DNA of 64,000 nt, taken from positions 1-64,000 of the forward strand of contig JAOPHQ010000621.1 in the NCBI GenBank assembly GCA_030340625.1, in the 5' to 3' direction. Below the pieces are notes generated by a model, which did no database searches, was not told the DNA's origin, and saw only the letters and a list, made by a program, of their open reading frames with translations. The translations under genes were made by a program, and so were the position numbers. Of the stretch, positions 29,416-41,229 are shown piece by piece; position 1 is the stretch's first letter; every line of letters starts with the position of its first letter. Source of the stretch: Merluccius polli (Eukaryota > Chordata > Actinopteri > Gadiformes > Merlucciidae).

Positions 29416-30190
29416 TGGAGGGAAGGACGCTCACTGCTAAGATGCTGAGATGATGATGGGCAAATGAAAGGCTTTTAATTGAATGCCAGTGGGAGGGAGC
29501 TGGGGGTGGGGGGCCTGTGTAATGAGAGGCAGCCCCCTCTGAAGGCCACCGCTCTCAGTGTGCAGTAGAGAGAGGGCCGGGGGGGGGGGTGGTGGTGGTG
29601 GTGGTGGTGTGGGAGTGGACAGGGCTGCTGACGGCTGCTGTCTATTCGACTCGGCCCTAATTATGTCCCTGTCTCACGCCATTATGTAATGTATTCTCAA
29701 GTAATGTTAAGTCAGCTCTGTACCCCTAGTGTGTGGTGCGTGAGCACGCGTGTGTGTACATATGTGTGAGAAACCATTGCGTGCCCCTGCATACGAGGAC
29801 CGGCTGTAAGATGAATAGATTGTGTTTGCCTGAATGGCTGCAAAAAGTAAATTATGTGCAGTTTCAGCAGATATGGATTTATGTCTTAACCTACTAGTCC
29901 ACAGAGGGATTTTCAAGATGTCAATATGGCATATACTGTGAGCTGTGAACCTGTGATTAGAACTGTGATACTACAAGGACACAATTAAATTCCTGGCCAT
30001 AGCCAAAGCACCTCAGGCAGTTTGCATTATATAATGTCATATAAAGCACATTCATTTAGCATGTTACAGATGTGGATGAAATTGGATAGATTCACTAAAT
30101 GGCGAATTCGGACAGAATGTTTGCTTCTTGTCATAAATTGGCTAGCTCAATTAATGTAAAATTACCAATATTACAAAGTGTGGAGTGTAT

Positions 30191-30349
30191 GTGGAGTGTG
30201 TGTGTGGTTGATATCTGGTCTACAGCCTCACCTGGTCTGAGTCAGACTGATGAGACTCTGGCTGGGTGGGGCTGCACACCTGTGGTGCAGAACAATCATG
30301 GCACCCAGGATTAACCAGCTATCACCACACACACTCAGGTGAGAGACAC
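30191..30349 (+). repeat. Interspersed repeat copy A
   Basis: About 159 bases that recur, nearly identical and inverted, at 51003-51160. Shared text includes TTGATATCTGGTCTACAGCC and GGTGGGGCTGCACACCTGTG. It has no open frame of note. Part of it resembles the SINE-like sequence at 50791-50890. Confidence 0.9.
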
Positions 30350-31143
30350 ACACCACATACCCTCCACACAAGGTATGACAATATTCAAACATTCATGCTA
30401 TATGATAGTGGGATCCTTAAAGGGGCTGCAGACAACTTTTCAACTTTTCCACCCGAACGTTTCAAATATTTTTGCGCCGCTGTCGCAAAAAGACAAACGC
30501 TTCCCGTTTCCTCTGAGCCTAGCAACCACAAACAACACAAGTCGCACATTTTTTAGAAATCTCCACAAAGGAAATGATCAACACTTTGGAAATAATAAAG
30601 AAAGAAGCATGTTCACTGAGGAGGTAAAGTGAAATTGGCATCATTTTATTTGGGAACAGACAAAAGCTACTGTAATGATGTGCATTGCATAGTAATACAA
30701 TAGTCTGAATATTGCTTTGCACAAACAAGTATCGGCAGCAGGGGTTGGCGTCGCAGTGGAGGGGAGAGTAGAAGAAAACATTAGGGGGAAAACCGTTTAT
30801 TCATTAATTTAGTCTATAATGGAGATGGGAAAGCAGATGAAAAAATCTTTAGTATGCAAAAAAGTAGCTTATGCAGATATAAGCAGATATGTGATCGCTA
30901 ATGGGGATAGCTACCGATAGCTACTGGGGTAAACAAAAGCGCTATTCCTCCTGGTTTGGTTGCACAATGGTTGACGCATTTTCTTTGTGCCGTAAAGTGA
31001 GCCTTCATTTTTCCCGGGAGATCGTACCCGGTGGCAGACAGAGCTGCATAGTGAAAGCAAGGCTTGTAGGGAAGCTAAGGAAACCAATCTAAACGCTGAT
31101 GGTGTCATTATTCTGTAGCCATTACACCGTGCAATCAACATTT

Positions 31144-32415
31144 AGGGGAGAGTCGCCCTAAATGTAACATGTTACAGTTGTAACACACACATTTTCTCTT
31201 GCTGTGCAAATGGCATCATGACCTGATCACGTCAGCATGTGGCCAGTGCCATACTAAAGTCCCTGAGAATTACTGACAGGATTCGTCTACTCTGCAGGGA
31301 ATGGTGGCTAGAAAACCTTTTTACCACAATCAATATAAAAAATGAAGATCCAGAGGTTTTTTGGAATATAAAGTTCTGCTTGTATGTTGTGTCGCTAAAA
31401 TTCACGCAGTCATCTGCATGTATCTGTTCTTCATCAGATAGCATAGTTTTCACATGTCATTCACGCTAGTTGTGGTCTGTAAGGAACGTCAAAGCATGGG
31501 TGCGACCAGCGGGTCATTTGTAACACGTGTTGCATTTGTAACTGCCTAGATTTGTGATCTTGATACATTTTCCCCTTTTTTTGCTTGTTTGTTTGCATTT
31601 CAAGAATGCCACTAAATAGGGAGAGTATTGTGGTTGGATAGTATTGGATATGGTTGTATAGTATTTTTACAACTTCCATCAATCAATTTCGCTGACTATG
31701 TAGGTGCAATCAATGTACTTGTCAACAAGGAAGGACACGAATGAGCCAGCTGGCCAGTACAGCCGGTACATTTATCGCGAGTACAAGCGGCCGAAATGAG
31801 CTTCCTCCGCAGGGTGGCTGGGCTCTCCCTTAGAGATAGGGTGAGAAGCTCGGTCATCCGGGAGGAGCTCGGAGTAGACCCGCTACTCCTCCGCGTTGAG
31901 AGGAGCCAGATGAGGTGGCTCGGGCATCTAGTTAGGATGCCTCCCGGACGCCTCCCTGGTGAGGTGTTCAGGGCACGTCCCACTGGTAGGAGACCCCGGG
32001 GAAGACCCAGGACACGCTGGAGAGACTATGTCTCTCGGCTGGCCTGGGAATGCCTCGGGATCCCCCAGGAAGAGCTGGCCGAAGTAGCTGGGGAAAGGGA
32101 AGTCTGGGCTTCCCTGCTTAGGCTGCTGCCCCCGCGACCCGACCCCGGATAAGCGGAAGAAGATGGATGGATGGATGGATGGATCCTTGGTATGAAATCA
32201 ACGTAAAAACAGTTGCTTGACTGAAATATTGTTAATTTGCCATGAAAACTATTGGTTTAATGCTGTTTTTTAGGCGTGTTACAACCGTAGCTCACGCTGT
32301 TACAATTGAGAGTCACATGTGCTTCAGTTGTAACATCGGACATAAAATAAAAAATAAATACAATTTAAAAAAGAGTGAAAAGTGAAAAATGTTACAATTA
32401 TGGCAACTCTCCCCT
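31144..32415. mobile_element. Second element nested inside, ends AGGGGAGAGTYGCC
   Basis: The left end AGGGGAGAGTCGCCCTAAAT is mirrored by the right end (complement AGGGGAGAGTTGCCATAATT). Further in, both sides carry TGTAACA-rich sequence. No target duplication is clear. Its middle is interrupted by a LINE 3' fragment. Confidence 0.78.
31745..32183 (+). mobile_element. LINE 3' end (L2/Rex1-like) with GGAT tail
   Basis: An open frame from about 31780 to 32152 reads VQAAEMSFLRRVAGLSLRDR, then ERSQMRWLGHLVRMPPGRLP and RPRGRPRTRWRDYVSRLAW, the well-known C-terminus of fish L2/Rex1-type reverse transcriptase proteins. It is followed after AAGCGGAAGAAG by ATGGATGGATGGATGGATGG, the short-repeat tail of such elements. 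Only the last 400 bases are present, consistent with 5' truncation. Confidence 0.88.
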
Positions 32416-34584
32416 ACTTCATATTGATACGTTAAAGCAAAAAAAGTTGCCTACAGCACCTTTAACATATTGCAATGTATGATGTATTACAGATGTAAAG
32501 CTACAGTTACTTTGTCCTCATCTTGAGTTATGAATTATGTATTGAGTTATGAGTTATGGATGCAGATTGCTCTGAATCAAGACCTCTGACCACAGGATAA
32601 AAAAATACACAAACTAGGTGAGTCCAGTTAATAACAACAGAAGGGATGTAGGTCAGAGACAGTCAAAATATGGTCCTTGGACACGTCTTCTTAGCGAGGT
32701 ATCTAGTTGTGCTGCTTGAGATCCTGAATATGTAAATATACTCACGCTGGCCTATGTTTGTTTTTTTGAGACAGAGCCAGTCATGGTACTTGAAGATGGT
32801 CTAAAATTGGCCTTCTTTTCACTGGGTCCATCCAACACAAACCCTGTTTCCCTGTTTGATGACGGATATAAGAATAGACTTTCTAGAATCTCAACATTGC
32901 AGTCACTGCATAGCCAATGCATGCGGATGATGTTACCGGTAAAGTTTGTTGAACTTGGGGTTGCTGTGAGGACATCACGACGACAGGGAGGGGGGGGGGG
33001 GCGGCGAGGTGGGCTGGTGGTCTTAGCATTGTTTCCCACTCTGAAACTTCCCGCCGAGTGCATTTCAGACATCTCAGAGGAGACACGTTCAGAAGCAATG
33101 CACCATTAGACCCGAGGCGTGCTCGTAACAGGGGGTGAATCACCACTTAAACACTGGTTAACAGACGCACACACAAACTCACTCTGACACACATTATGTA
33201 TTTCCACAAAAATATGCATGTGGAATACAATCAATATAATATCCAATATCCTTCGTCGAAATGCAATGTAAAACCCTATTGGCTTCACACATGGCACTTG
33301 ACAGTTTTTCAGTGTGTAGCTTTATGCCGACGGGTGTGTTTGAATACACTTAGAAACTCGCTTAGTATTGCTTTGGTCTTCAGGAACAGCATTTAATCTG
33401 TTAAGAGACGTCTCTCTCTCTTTGTTGTATTTCTACAGCAAATCTACAACACATCCAGCGTTGTTCAATTTACGACCAGAGATATCGATACGGTCAGAGA
33501 TTAGAGCGCTACTTTTAGCTCTGGGAGGGAGTCTCAGATCAATATTCACCCGTCACCAGGCAAAAAGGTTCATTTGGGAGATCTGTGGCAGCAATGGAGG
33601 GCAGTGGAGGTCAAATGCTATAACTTCAAGCAAAAATTGTCCTTTGGGGTATTTGTTTTTTGATGATGTCCGGCTTACTTAAATCCACGGTCTCAAACCA
33701 AAAAAAAGAAAAGAAACGTAGAGTGTCTCTAGAGACTGTGTCTCTAGAAGTACTGGTGGGGAAGTATTGAGACTCCTGCGTGTGGATTGGTTATTACAGA
33801 ACCGCTCCCTGAGAGACTGGACACTGACCCATCACTAAGTTTGGACATTAAAGTTTAGGTTGAAGTGTACTACCTCAGAATACAAACTCTTTCTACACAC
33901 AATGATATATTAGGCCTACATGTGCAATGTCCACCTAAACCTATTAAGCTGTTGAGTAAATATAATATATAATATAATAACTGCATACATTATATATATA
34001 TATATTTTTTAAGAGGTGGACATTCTACAGTAGCATGACTGTACAGATAGATGGACAAATGCCTTCCTCTTCTTATTGCTACACTTTGATCAAAAGGTAA
34101 AGTTGTTAGCTGTTAAGACGTTGAAATAGTCAACATTTTCCACTGTCGGCACATAATGTCTTTTTCGATTTAATAAACCTCCACAAGGCGGGGGGGGGGG
34201 GGGGGGCGGGGGGGGGGGGGATTTATTTCTTCTTTCTAAAAAGATGCTCCCGGTCTAATGAAAGTGTCATTTATTGATTAAGCGATCTGTGATATATTGA
34301 CCTATTGCTCTGTGTGAGGCTCGTGACCCTCCCAAATGATGGCTTTTAGGTATAGCAGCCACCGACAGTTCGCTTGACTAACGTGTTTATTGAAGCTGGG
34401 GCTATTTTTAGCTTGGCCCTGGGCGGTTGCCGTTAATGTTGCACCGGGGCCATCGCTCAGCAACGGCACCACCAGAGGATTATGCAGATTCCATCCTCTG
34501 CCCTCCTAGTGCATCCATAGATGCTGTGATGATGGATACCTGTCAGCGCTGATGAGGCGTTTTACACACGCTACAGTTCTGTGG

Positions 34585-34589
<5 letters not shown>

Positions 34590-34624
<35 letters not shown>

Positions 34625-34722
34625 TTGTATGTGTGTGCGTACATGTGTGTCTGTGTGTGTGCGTGCGTGCGAGTGTGCATGCGTGCATGCGTGTGTGTGT
34701 GTGTGTGTGTGTGTGTTGACAC
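34590..34722. repeat. TG microsatellite cluster
   Basis: Two TG runs separated by GTGCGTGCGTGCGAG-like sequence. Confidence 0.95.
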
Positions 34723-35606
34723 TTTGAATCACACTGTGATGCCTCAGTACTGGCTTAGCTTTTTTTTATGTATTCAAATTAAAAGCAGAGGTTTGACCAA
34801 AACGTTATGAATAAAATCTATAGCATGGATGTAATATTTTATGATATATGTTTATACATCAATATTTTAGATAAATATTTGATTTTTAAAAAAATGTTTT
34901 GTCTGTCCATAAGGGGACTGAGAGGAGATTGTTGTGGTGTTGAGGAACATCACAAAAGATTATAATATATTAGCTCTTTATTTATGAGTTTAAGTACAGC
35001 ATCTAATCTAAATATATATATCCACCATGGCGTTTTAACTGCCAGCAATAAAAAGTGGGGGATCCTAATTCTAATCTACAGTATATTGATATAAGATATA
35101 GGCCTACCTAACTAGCGACAAATGATATCATAGAATAATAATTGAATCAAAGACAAGCTCACAAGAACATGAAAGAGTTCACTTAGCATAATCAAATAGC
35201 AACTAAGGAAATCAACAAACACATCAACAAACAAAAGCACAAACGCCTGATTTGATGACGTCTGTCTTTATGTGAGCACTACATCACAGACAGGGGGCAG
35301 GGTTTGAATCCAGAGTCCCTGCAGCAGGGCAGGTTAGGTGAAGTGTCTGGAAAGATGAACACCGCTAGGAGGGGACATACAGTACAAATGATTATGGATA
35401 TGTGTTAACTTGGAATGAACCACAACAACATTAATAAAAGAAGGACATGGTCTTTCCTCACATTGTAAATCCCAAATGACTCGGATGACTAAGACGTTTT
35501 ATGACACACATAATTTGTAATTATGAAAGAGTTGATTTAAAGGTCAATTTATTGAAAATCGCTCAAGGAAAATAAACAAAGAAAAGGGAGCGAGAGAGAC
35601 ACACAC

Positions 35607-35607
<1 letters not shown>

Positions 35608-35699
<92 letters not shown>

Positions 35700-35711
35700 C
35701 AGAGAGACAGA

Positions 35712-35777
<66 letters not shown>

Positions 35778-35830
35778 GAGAGCGAGAGAGAGAGAGAGAG
35801 AGAGAGACACACACACATACACACACACGC
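35608..35830. repeat. GA and CA microsatellite upstream of kcnk3
   Basis: GA runs (35608-35710), CA runs (35713-35774) and a second GA/CA block (35776-35828) end about 270 bases before the kcnk3 start codon. Confidence 0.96.
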
Positions 35831-35831
35831 A

Positions 35832-36097
35832 CGTGGGAGGGGGGAGGGGGCTACTCCAGTGGGCGGGCTGGTGCTGAATGAACAGCTCCAATAGAAAAAC
35901 GCGCGCCTGTGGGCCAGCATAGTATCCCGTCCCGCGGTGCTCCCACAGCGGCGCACGGAGCGGTCCAGTCCGGGTGACAACAACCACCACCACCACCACC
36001 ACCACCACACAGACAAGACAGCCATGAGCCCGCCAAGCTCCCCGTCCTCCAGAACCACCGCGCCGCAGACCCCCGCCGCCGCGAAGCCTTGGTGACC
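35832..36097 (+). promoter_or_regulatory. kcnk3 proximal promoter and 5' leader, CpG-rich
   Basis: After the microsatellite comes a G-rich stretch (GGGAGGGGGGAGGGGG) and a GC box GGGCGG at 35861-35866, then CpG-dense sequence up to the start codon. A CAC trinucleotide run lies at about 35980-36009, probably in the 5' UTR. No TATA box is seen, as usual for CpG-island promoters. The transcription start is not determined. Confidence 0.5.
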
Positions 36098-36380
36098 ATG
36101 AAGAGGCAAAACGTGAGGACCCTCGCCCTGATCATATGCACGTTCAACTACCTGATAGTCGGCGCGGCGATCTTCGACGTGCTGGAGTCGGACAAGGAGG
36201 CCAGCCAGCGTACCGAGCTGGACCAGAGGAAGGGCGAGCTGCTGCGGACCTACAACCTGTCCGCGGCGGACTTCGAGGAGCTGGAGCGGGTGGTGCTGCA
36301 GCTCAAGCCGCACAAGGCCGGCGTGCAGTGGAAGTTCGCCGGGTCGTTTTACTTCGCCATCACCGTCATCACGACCATAG
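36098..36380 (+). CDS. kcnk3: KCNK3 (TASK-1) two-pore potassium channel, exon 1
   Basis: Exon 1 encodes residues 1-94 and the first base of codon 95. The start MKRQNVRTLALIICTFNYLI is almost the same as in mammalian TASK-1, with ACC before the ATG. It contains helix M1 (about residues 8-29), the extracellular cap, an N-glycosylation site at N53 (YNLS), and the first pore helix GSFYFAITVITTIG up to the selectivity filter. The donor is GTAGGA at 36381. The single intron in the middle of the first filter (TTIG/YGH) is the known structure of TASK genes. The channel is a background K+ channel of the plasma membrane, closed by extracellular acid. Frame is intact. Confidence 0.97.
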
Positions 36381-36459
36381 GTAGGAGGACGTGCGTTTCG
36401 GTACAACTTTTTTTTGTTTTTTTTAGTTTTTTTTTAGCCTCCTCTCTTCCTCTCACACA

Positions 36460-36587
36460 TACACACACACAGAGACGCGCACGCACACGCACACATACAT
36501 ACACAGACGCAAACACAGACGCGCACGCACACACACACACACACACACAGACGCACGCACACACACACACACACACAGACACAGACG

Positions 36588-36631
<44 letters not shown>

Positions 36632-36633
36632 CA
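36460..36633. repeat. CA microsatellite at the start of kcnk3 intron 1
   Basis: CA runs with CACG interruptions start about 80 bases after the donor. The long open frame that reads from exon 1 into it (to 36658) is intronic read-through. Confidence 0.96.
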
Positions 36634-37634
36634 CGAATCGATGACTGAATACAAGTGAATAGATTTGAGTTGAATTAAACCCCAGTTTAAACCCTGATTA
36701 GATGTGCATGCATGGGTTGTCCTGCCTACAACAATGATGACACTTCACTCAGGGATGGCTTGAATGCATGATTACTTTTCAGCTTAACAGCTTTTACCTG
36801 CGGCTCAAGCTGGGGCGTGACAAAAACCCCGTCCCATTCAAGTTGTTTGCCTTGCATTAATGTGAACATGTATCTCATGTGGGTCTGTGTGCACGGCGTG
36901 GTGTGAGGCAACTGGTGGCTACCAACGTTGTAAAGTAAATGTTGCAAGGTGTGCTTGCACAAAGCGGATCCACATGGACGGTCAACTCTGTAACTTCCCC
37001 TCACGGTGGTTTGCACTTGTTGTCCATCTGCAGTCCCTGGGCAGGTCGACACAAACACTAATACAATGAATGCACGTAAGGTTCAAAATACAATAAATAC
37101 TAAAATCAGTCATAGATCCAAGTATACATTCATCATTATAGCCAACAATATGCAATATGTGCAATAATTCCCACTCCGACCCCTCCCTCTGTCAACAATT
37201 TTCACCCCCCCCCCTCGACTCCCTCCCCAGCTATCACCTGCAGTTCTTACTGTAAACATCAGGTCATACATGTGTAGTGTATGACCTGTATGTATCACCC
37301 TCAACAGCTTTTATCCAACCATCGCCAACCTGCGCCCAAACACACATATGCACACACACACACACAGCGATGACCATGTGATGACCGGTGGCTCATCACA
37401 CCAGGCCTGACCTGCCTCTGAAACCCTATCACATGTGCGCTACTAATTGCACACTAAGCTAGCCTTGGTGTCCATAACAGCAGCCTGTAATTGTAAGCCT
37501 GGCAGACATCCATCTACACAGTGATTAGCTTATCACTCCGCTATTAAGTATTGATGACAACACCGAAACCCCGCTGTTCCATTGACCTCCCCTCCAACCC
37601 CATCACCAGCGCACACCGCCCTGTGGACTGAGTG

Positions 37635-37665
<31 letters not shown>

Positions 37666-38639
37666 CCTGTGTGCATAACAGCACTATAGCCAATGAGCTC
37701 TCGCCGAGTACTTACAGAGTACTGCCGAGCCGAGGGGACAACATACATTAAAACATTAAAAAAACAAAACAACAACTAACAAGTAGTCGTTTTTTTAGAG
37801 CTCTCCAGTTATGCCAAGTTATGCATATTGATACGCGTATCTGTGACAGTAAGAGCATGTGTGTCCCTCTCCATACCCCCACACACACACAATCAACAAA
37901 AGCCAGATTCATAATGAGAAATTCACATCCCAAAAGGAAAATTTGTCAGCCGCCGTCTTCGTCTTTTTCCGATATTACAATTTCACAATGATAAGCTGTG
38001 GTATCGTGCTCCTTGAAATGTCTTTGTATTTCCATATAGAGTGAGCCTACGTTAAACTTTATTGGTCATGGAATTGAACCCCCCCCCCCCCCCCCCGCCC
38101 ACTGTTTGATCACATCCTCTGTGAACAAATTAAAAAAAGGCGACTTCTTTTTAAAGCAAGGCAAGTGAAGTGAGGCCCGTCTTTATACAATAACACATTC
38201 ATTAGCCTAAAGTATACACACATTCACGTCGTCTCCTATAGAAGCAGAACAACAGGCCATCGCCCCCCTAACCCTTCTTGAATTACTTAATCACCCAAAT
38301 GGTCAAATGACCCAAGGAAAAAACCCTCTAAAGACGACACAGCAAAGATGATAGCAGAACTGTCAGTGTTTCATTTTATTTTTCTGTTGTGTATACAGTG
38401 GCTCTACCAAAACAGCCAATTTCTCTTCTCCGTTTGACAGTCAGTTACAGTTTTTACTCTAACTCTTTATAATACCACATGTTCACATCCATTTATTATA
38501 TCTGGCAGCTCTTTAAAAAGCGTCTTCCCATTGTATGTTGTGATGGGAGTGAATGTATTGTGGGAAAAGAGAATACAAACTGAATTGGTTTTAACCTTTG
38601 AACCATATAACATGTATTAGTGTATTTGCCCTCTCTCAT

Positions 38640-38722
38640 GCACACACACACACACACACATGCACACACACATGCACACAAACACACACAAAACACACAC
38701 ACACACAAGCAAACACGCACAC

Positions 38723-38808
<86 letters not shown>
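38640..38808. repeat. CA microsatellite
   Basis: CA runs with AAACAC interruptions, then an uninterrupted CA run of about 80 bases from 38729 to 38806. Confidence 0.97.
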
Positions 38809-38811
<3 letters not shown>

Positions 38812-41229
38812 CTCACTCAGAAGAATATCCTCTGTGTTTATTATCACTACATGAATGCCAGAATCAATTTGTCACGATAATGATACATTTAAACTCATGA
38901 AACAAATGGATTCTGTGAAGCTCTTGCTCTCTGAGCATATGGCTTTAGTGAGGAAGAGCACTAATTCATGAGAGACAACATGCTGCTTTGATTACGACTG
39001 AGATGCCCTTCCCTTGTAAATGTGTTTGTGTTCCCAGATCATTTGGCGGTTTGGTTTTCCATTTGGCGGAAATTGAAAAAGAAGAGAAGCAACGCAACAT
39101 GTTGATAAAGTATGAGGGTTGTGAGTGTGAAACGGTTCTCATCCTCTCTACTCTGTGCAGTCTGTTGGGGTGCCAGTGCTTGAATACTAATGTGTGCCGA
39201 GGAGAAGAGGTAACATGACCAGTGCCAAGTGTGACTTTCGGGTCCTTCTAGGGTGTAGAGGGTTGAGTCTGTCACTGGATACCGTCTCCATGTTTTTCCA
39301 CCTAAAATATGAGAGATGGAGGGGTCAGGGATTGTTTTTGTTTTGTTTTCCTGCTTATGGTTTGATTGCGTATTTTCTTTCCATTGACGTTTCCAGGTTT
39401 TGAATTATTATTAAGAGCCACTTTTTGCTTTCTCTCCACATTAGGGCAAACTAGTTATACCTGTGTAGCACTGCCCAGCTGGGTTAAATAGGGGCTGACA
39501 GGAGCGTCTCCCAGTTATTCTGCTCCAGTTGGAGCGGCAACGCGATGAGACGTTTCTTTGTTTTCCGAATCTTGTGTGTGTTTTCTTTGTTGTTATATAG
39601 ATGGAAACACCATTAGTTCTCCTACACCCATTTTAATTCTCTCTTGTTTTCCCCCAGAGTCCTCCCACCTCTTTTCATTTTGTTTTAGGTTTGTTTTTTC
39701 CTTCAGTCATTCTGATAGATTGGGTGGGCGACCATGGTGGACACAGTGGATCCCCATGGACATTTTAGACCCACAGGGTATAGGCTGCATCTTTGAGAAC
39801 CCGTCAGAACAACTTTAACTTGGTCTGTGTTTTCTGGAGCGATAATAGTGATGATTTGTTTCCTGTGGAAGACCGCAAAACATGATGCATGATATTGCAT
39901 GATCGCAATTTTATACCACGGCCATTTCTTCTACCGTATACAGAAGGCAAACTGTCCCTGCAACGCATGGCTATTGTGTGACCTTTAAAACAAAAGAAGA
40001 GTATACAGAGTTAAGCAGTTAAGCTGTTGTGTGTTCTCCCATTGATTTAATTTCAAATTCCTTTTTCGCTTTTTGTTGTGAACTGTAGGCACGTTTTTTA
40101 ATACCCCCATAAAGACGATCATAATGGCTCTATTGAAATGTAACTCTGTAACAGACACTACAACTGTCCACACAGTATCACCACATTATGCAAAACAGTC
40201 TTTTCTCATCACAAGGAAAGAGATAGATGGTTTTCATTGGAGAATTGGTGGGTGTTCAGCGTAGACAATATACAAACGATTCTGATTAAAATGGAAATAC
40301 GTCAAAATGTCGCATGAATAGTATAAGTATAAGTATTGCAGGTTATTTTGTTAATCTGGATCGTATTCTCTCAGCTTGTGTGTGTGTGTGTGCGCGTGTG
40401 TATTTTAAAGTAGACAGGGGGGACTTTGCACAATGCAAGCGTCCCCCTGACCTTATGTAAAACAAGCCCAGCGTATTTTACCTCCTATGAGTGTGTGTTG
40501 GGCTGGGCGCCGTGAACATAACCACTGAGATGAAATGTGACAGAGGCAACAAACAGGCACAAACATACAGTGAAGGAATAGAAGAGTGCAGAGTTCTCCT
40601 ACGTCCCCATGCGTTTGTGTGAAAAAGGGGGAGCGAGTGTGTGTGTGTGTGTGTGATATTTGAAAGACAAAGTGGGATCCTGGATCATAGGCAAATTTCA
40701 AAGATTGGAAGACAAATTAGGGCACTGAGTTGAGTTTACCGCAGTGAAACTAGAGTTCCCCCTGAATTGACTGGAAAGACGAGACCGCGTGTAATGTATT
40801 GCATTGTCTGTGTGTTTTTTTTACTTGCTTTCATCAACACTTGACACATGGTTTTCTGAATAGTAGTAGTTCCTTCTTTTTTTTGTTGCTAGTTTTCAGT
40901 ATCTTACATCAAAATACAATGAATGTGTAATTTTACTTATCATGCAATATACAATTCACAATCTGAAACAGATCACTATTCATTTTTCACTCTCATACAA
41001 ACAAACACTACAAACATGTTAGAGAAACACAACATAACAAAAACAAACAACAAAACATAACAGGCCTCTTATGACCATTACAGTTACCATCTACACAATA
41101 CAACACTAACCAACTTTAATCAAGTCTTGTCCTCAGTAGTAGTCAGTCAGTTAGTAGTAACGGTCCTCAGACCTGGTTGAAAACATGCTCTCTCCCTGCT
41201 ACTCTATAAGTGACTCTTTCATATGACGC

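Larger units (their letters stand above)
30417..32465. mobile_element. 2.04-kb TTAA-flanked transposon, non-autonomous, with nested insertions
   Basis: The element proper is 30421-32461. Its left end AGGGGCTGCAGACAACTTTT is inversely matched by the right end (complement AGGTGCTGTAGGCAACTTTT). TTAA flanks both ends (30417-30420 and 32462-32465), as for Kolobok and piggyBac elements. No transposase is seen. A second element (31144-32415) and a LINE tail are inserted inside it. Confidence 0.85.
22560..36097. other. Gene-poor region between the kinase and kcnk3
   Basis: I recognise no exon here. It holds a CRE-rich block (23587-23704), a TTAGG-rich tandem repeat split by an insertion (23810-24441), TG repeats (24935-25280, 27893-28110, 34590-34722), a 62-bp tandem repeat (28767-28952), a common fish TACTTAAGTACAG repeat (about 29185-29310), a CA repeat (29366-29412), the nested element set at 30417-32465, a G run (34190-34220) and the repeats upstream of kcnk3. 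Short open frames here are low-complexity or lack splice and homology support. Confidence 0.6.

Noticed and set aside
33368..33682. 104-residue plus-strand frame
   Set aside because: No recognised domain or family motif and no clear promoter or splice signals; open length is not unusual in this amount of sequence.
35544..36406. Long minus-strand frames rich in Val, Cys, Ser and Leu opposite kcnk3 exon 1
   Set aside because: Shadow frames of the GC-rich exon and translations of GA/CA repeats, without homology.
36089..36658. 189-residue open frame that includes kcnk3 exon 1 and continues into Thr-His repeats
   Set aside because: The part after 36380 is intron read-through over a CA microsatellite; the GT donor and the TTIG/YGH junction fix the exon end.
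38496..38900. Cys-Val and Thr-His frames
   Set aside because: Translations of a CA/TG microsatellite; the same applies at 24903-25292, 27688-28253, 47228-47551 and 57962-58444.
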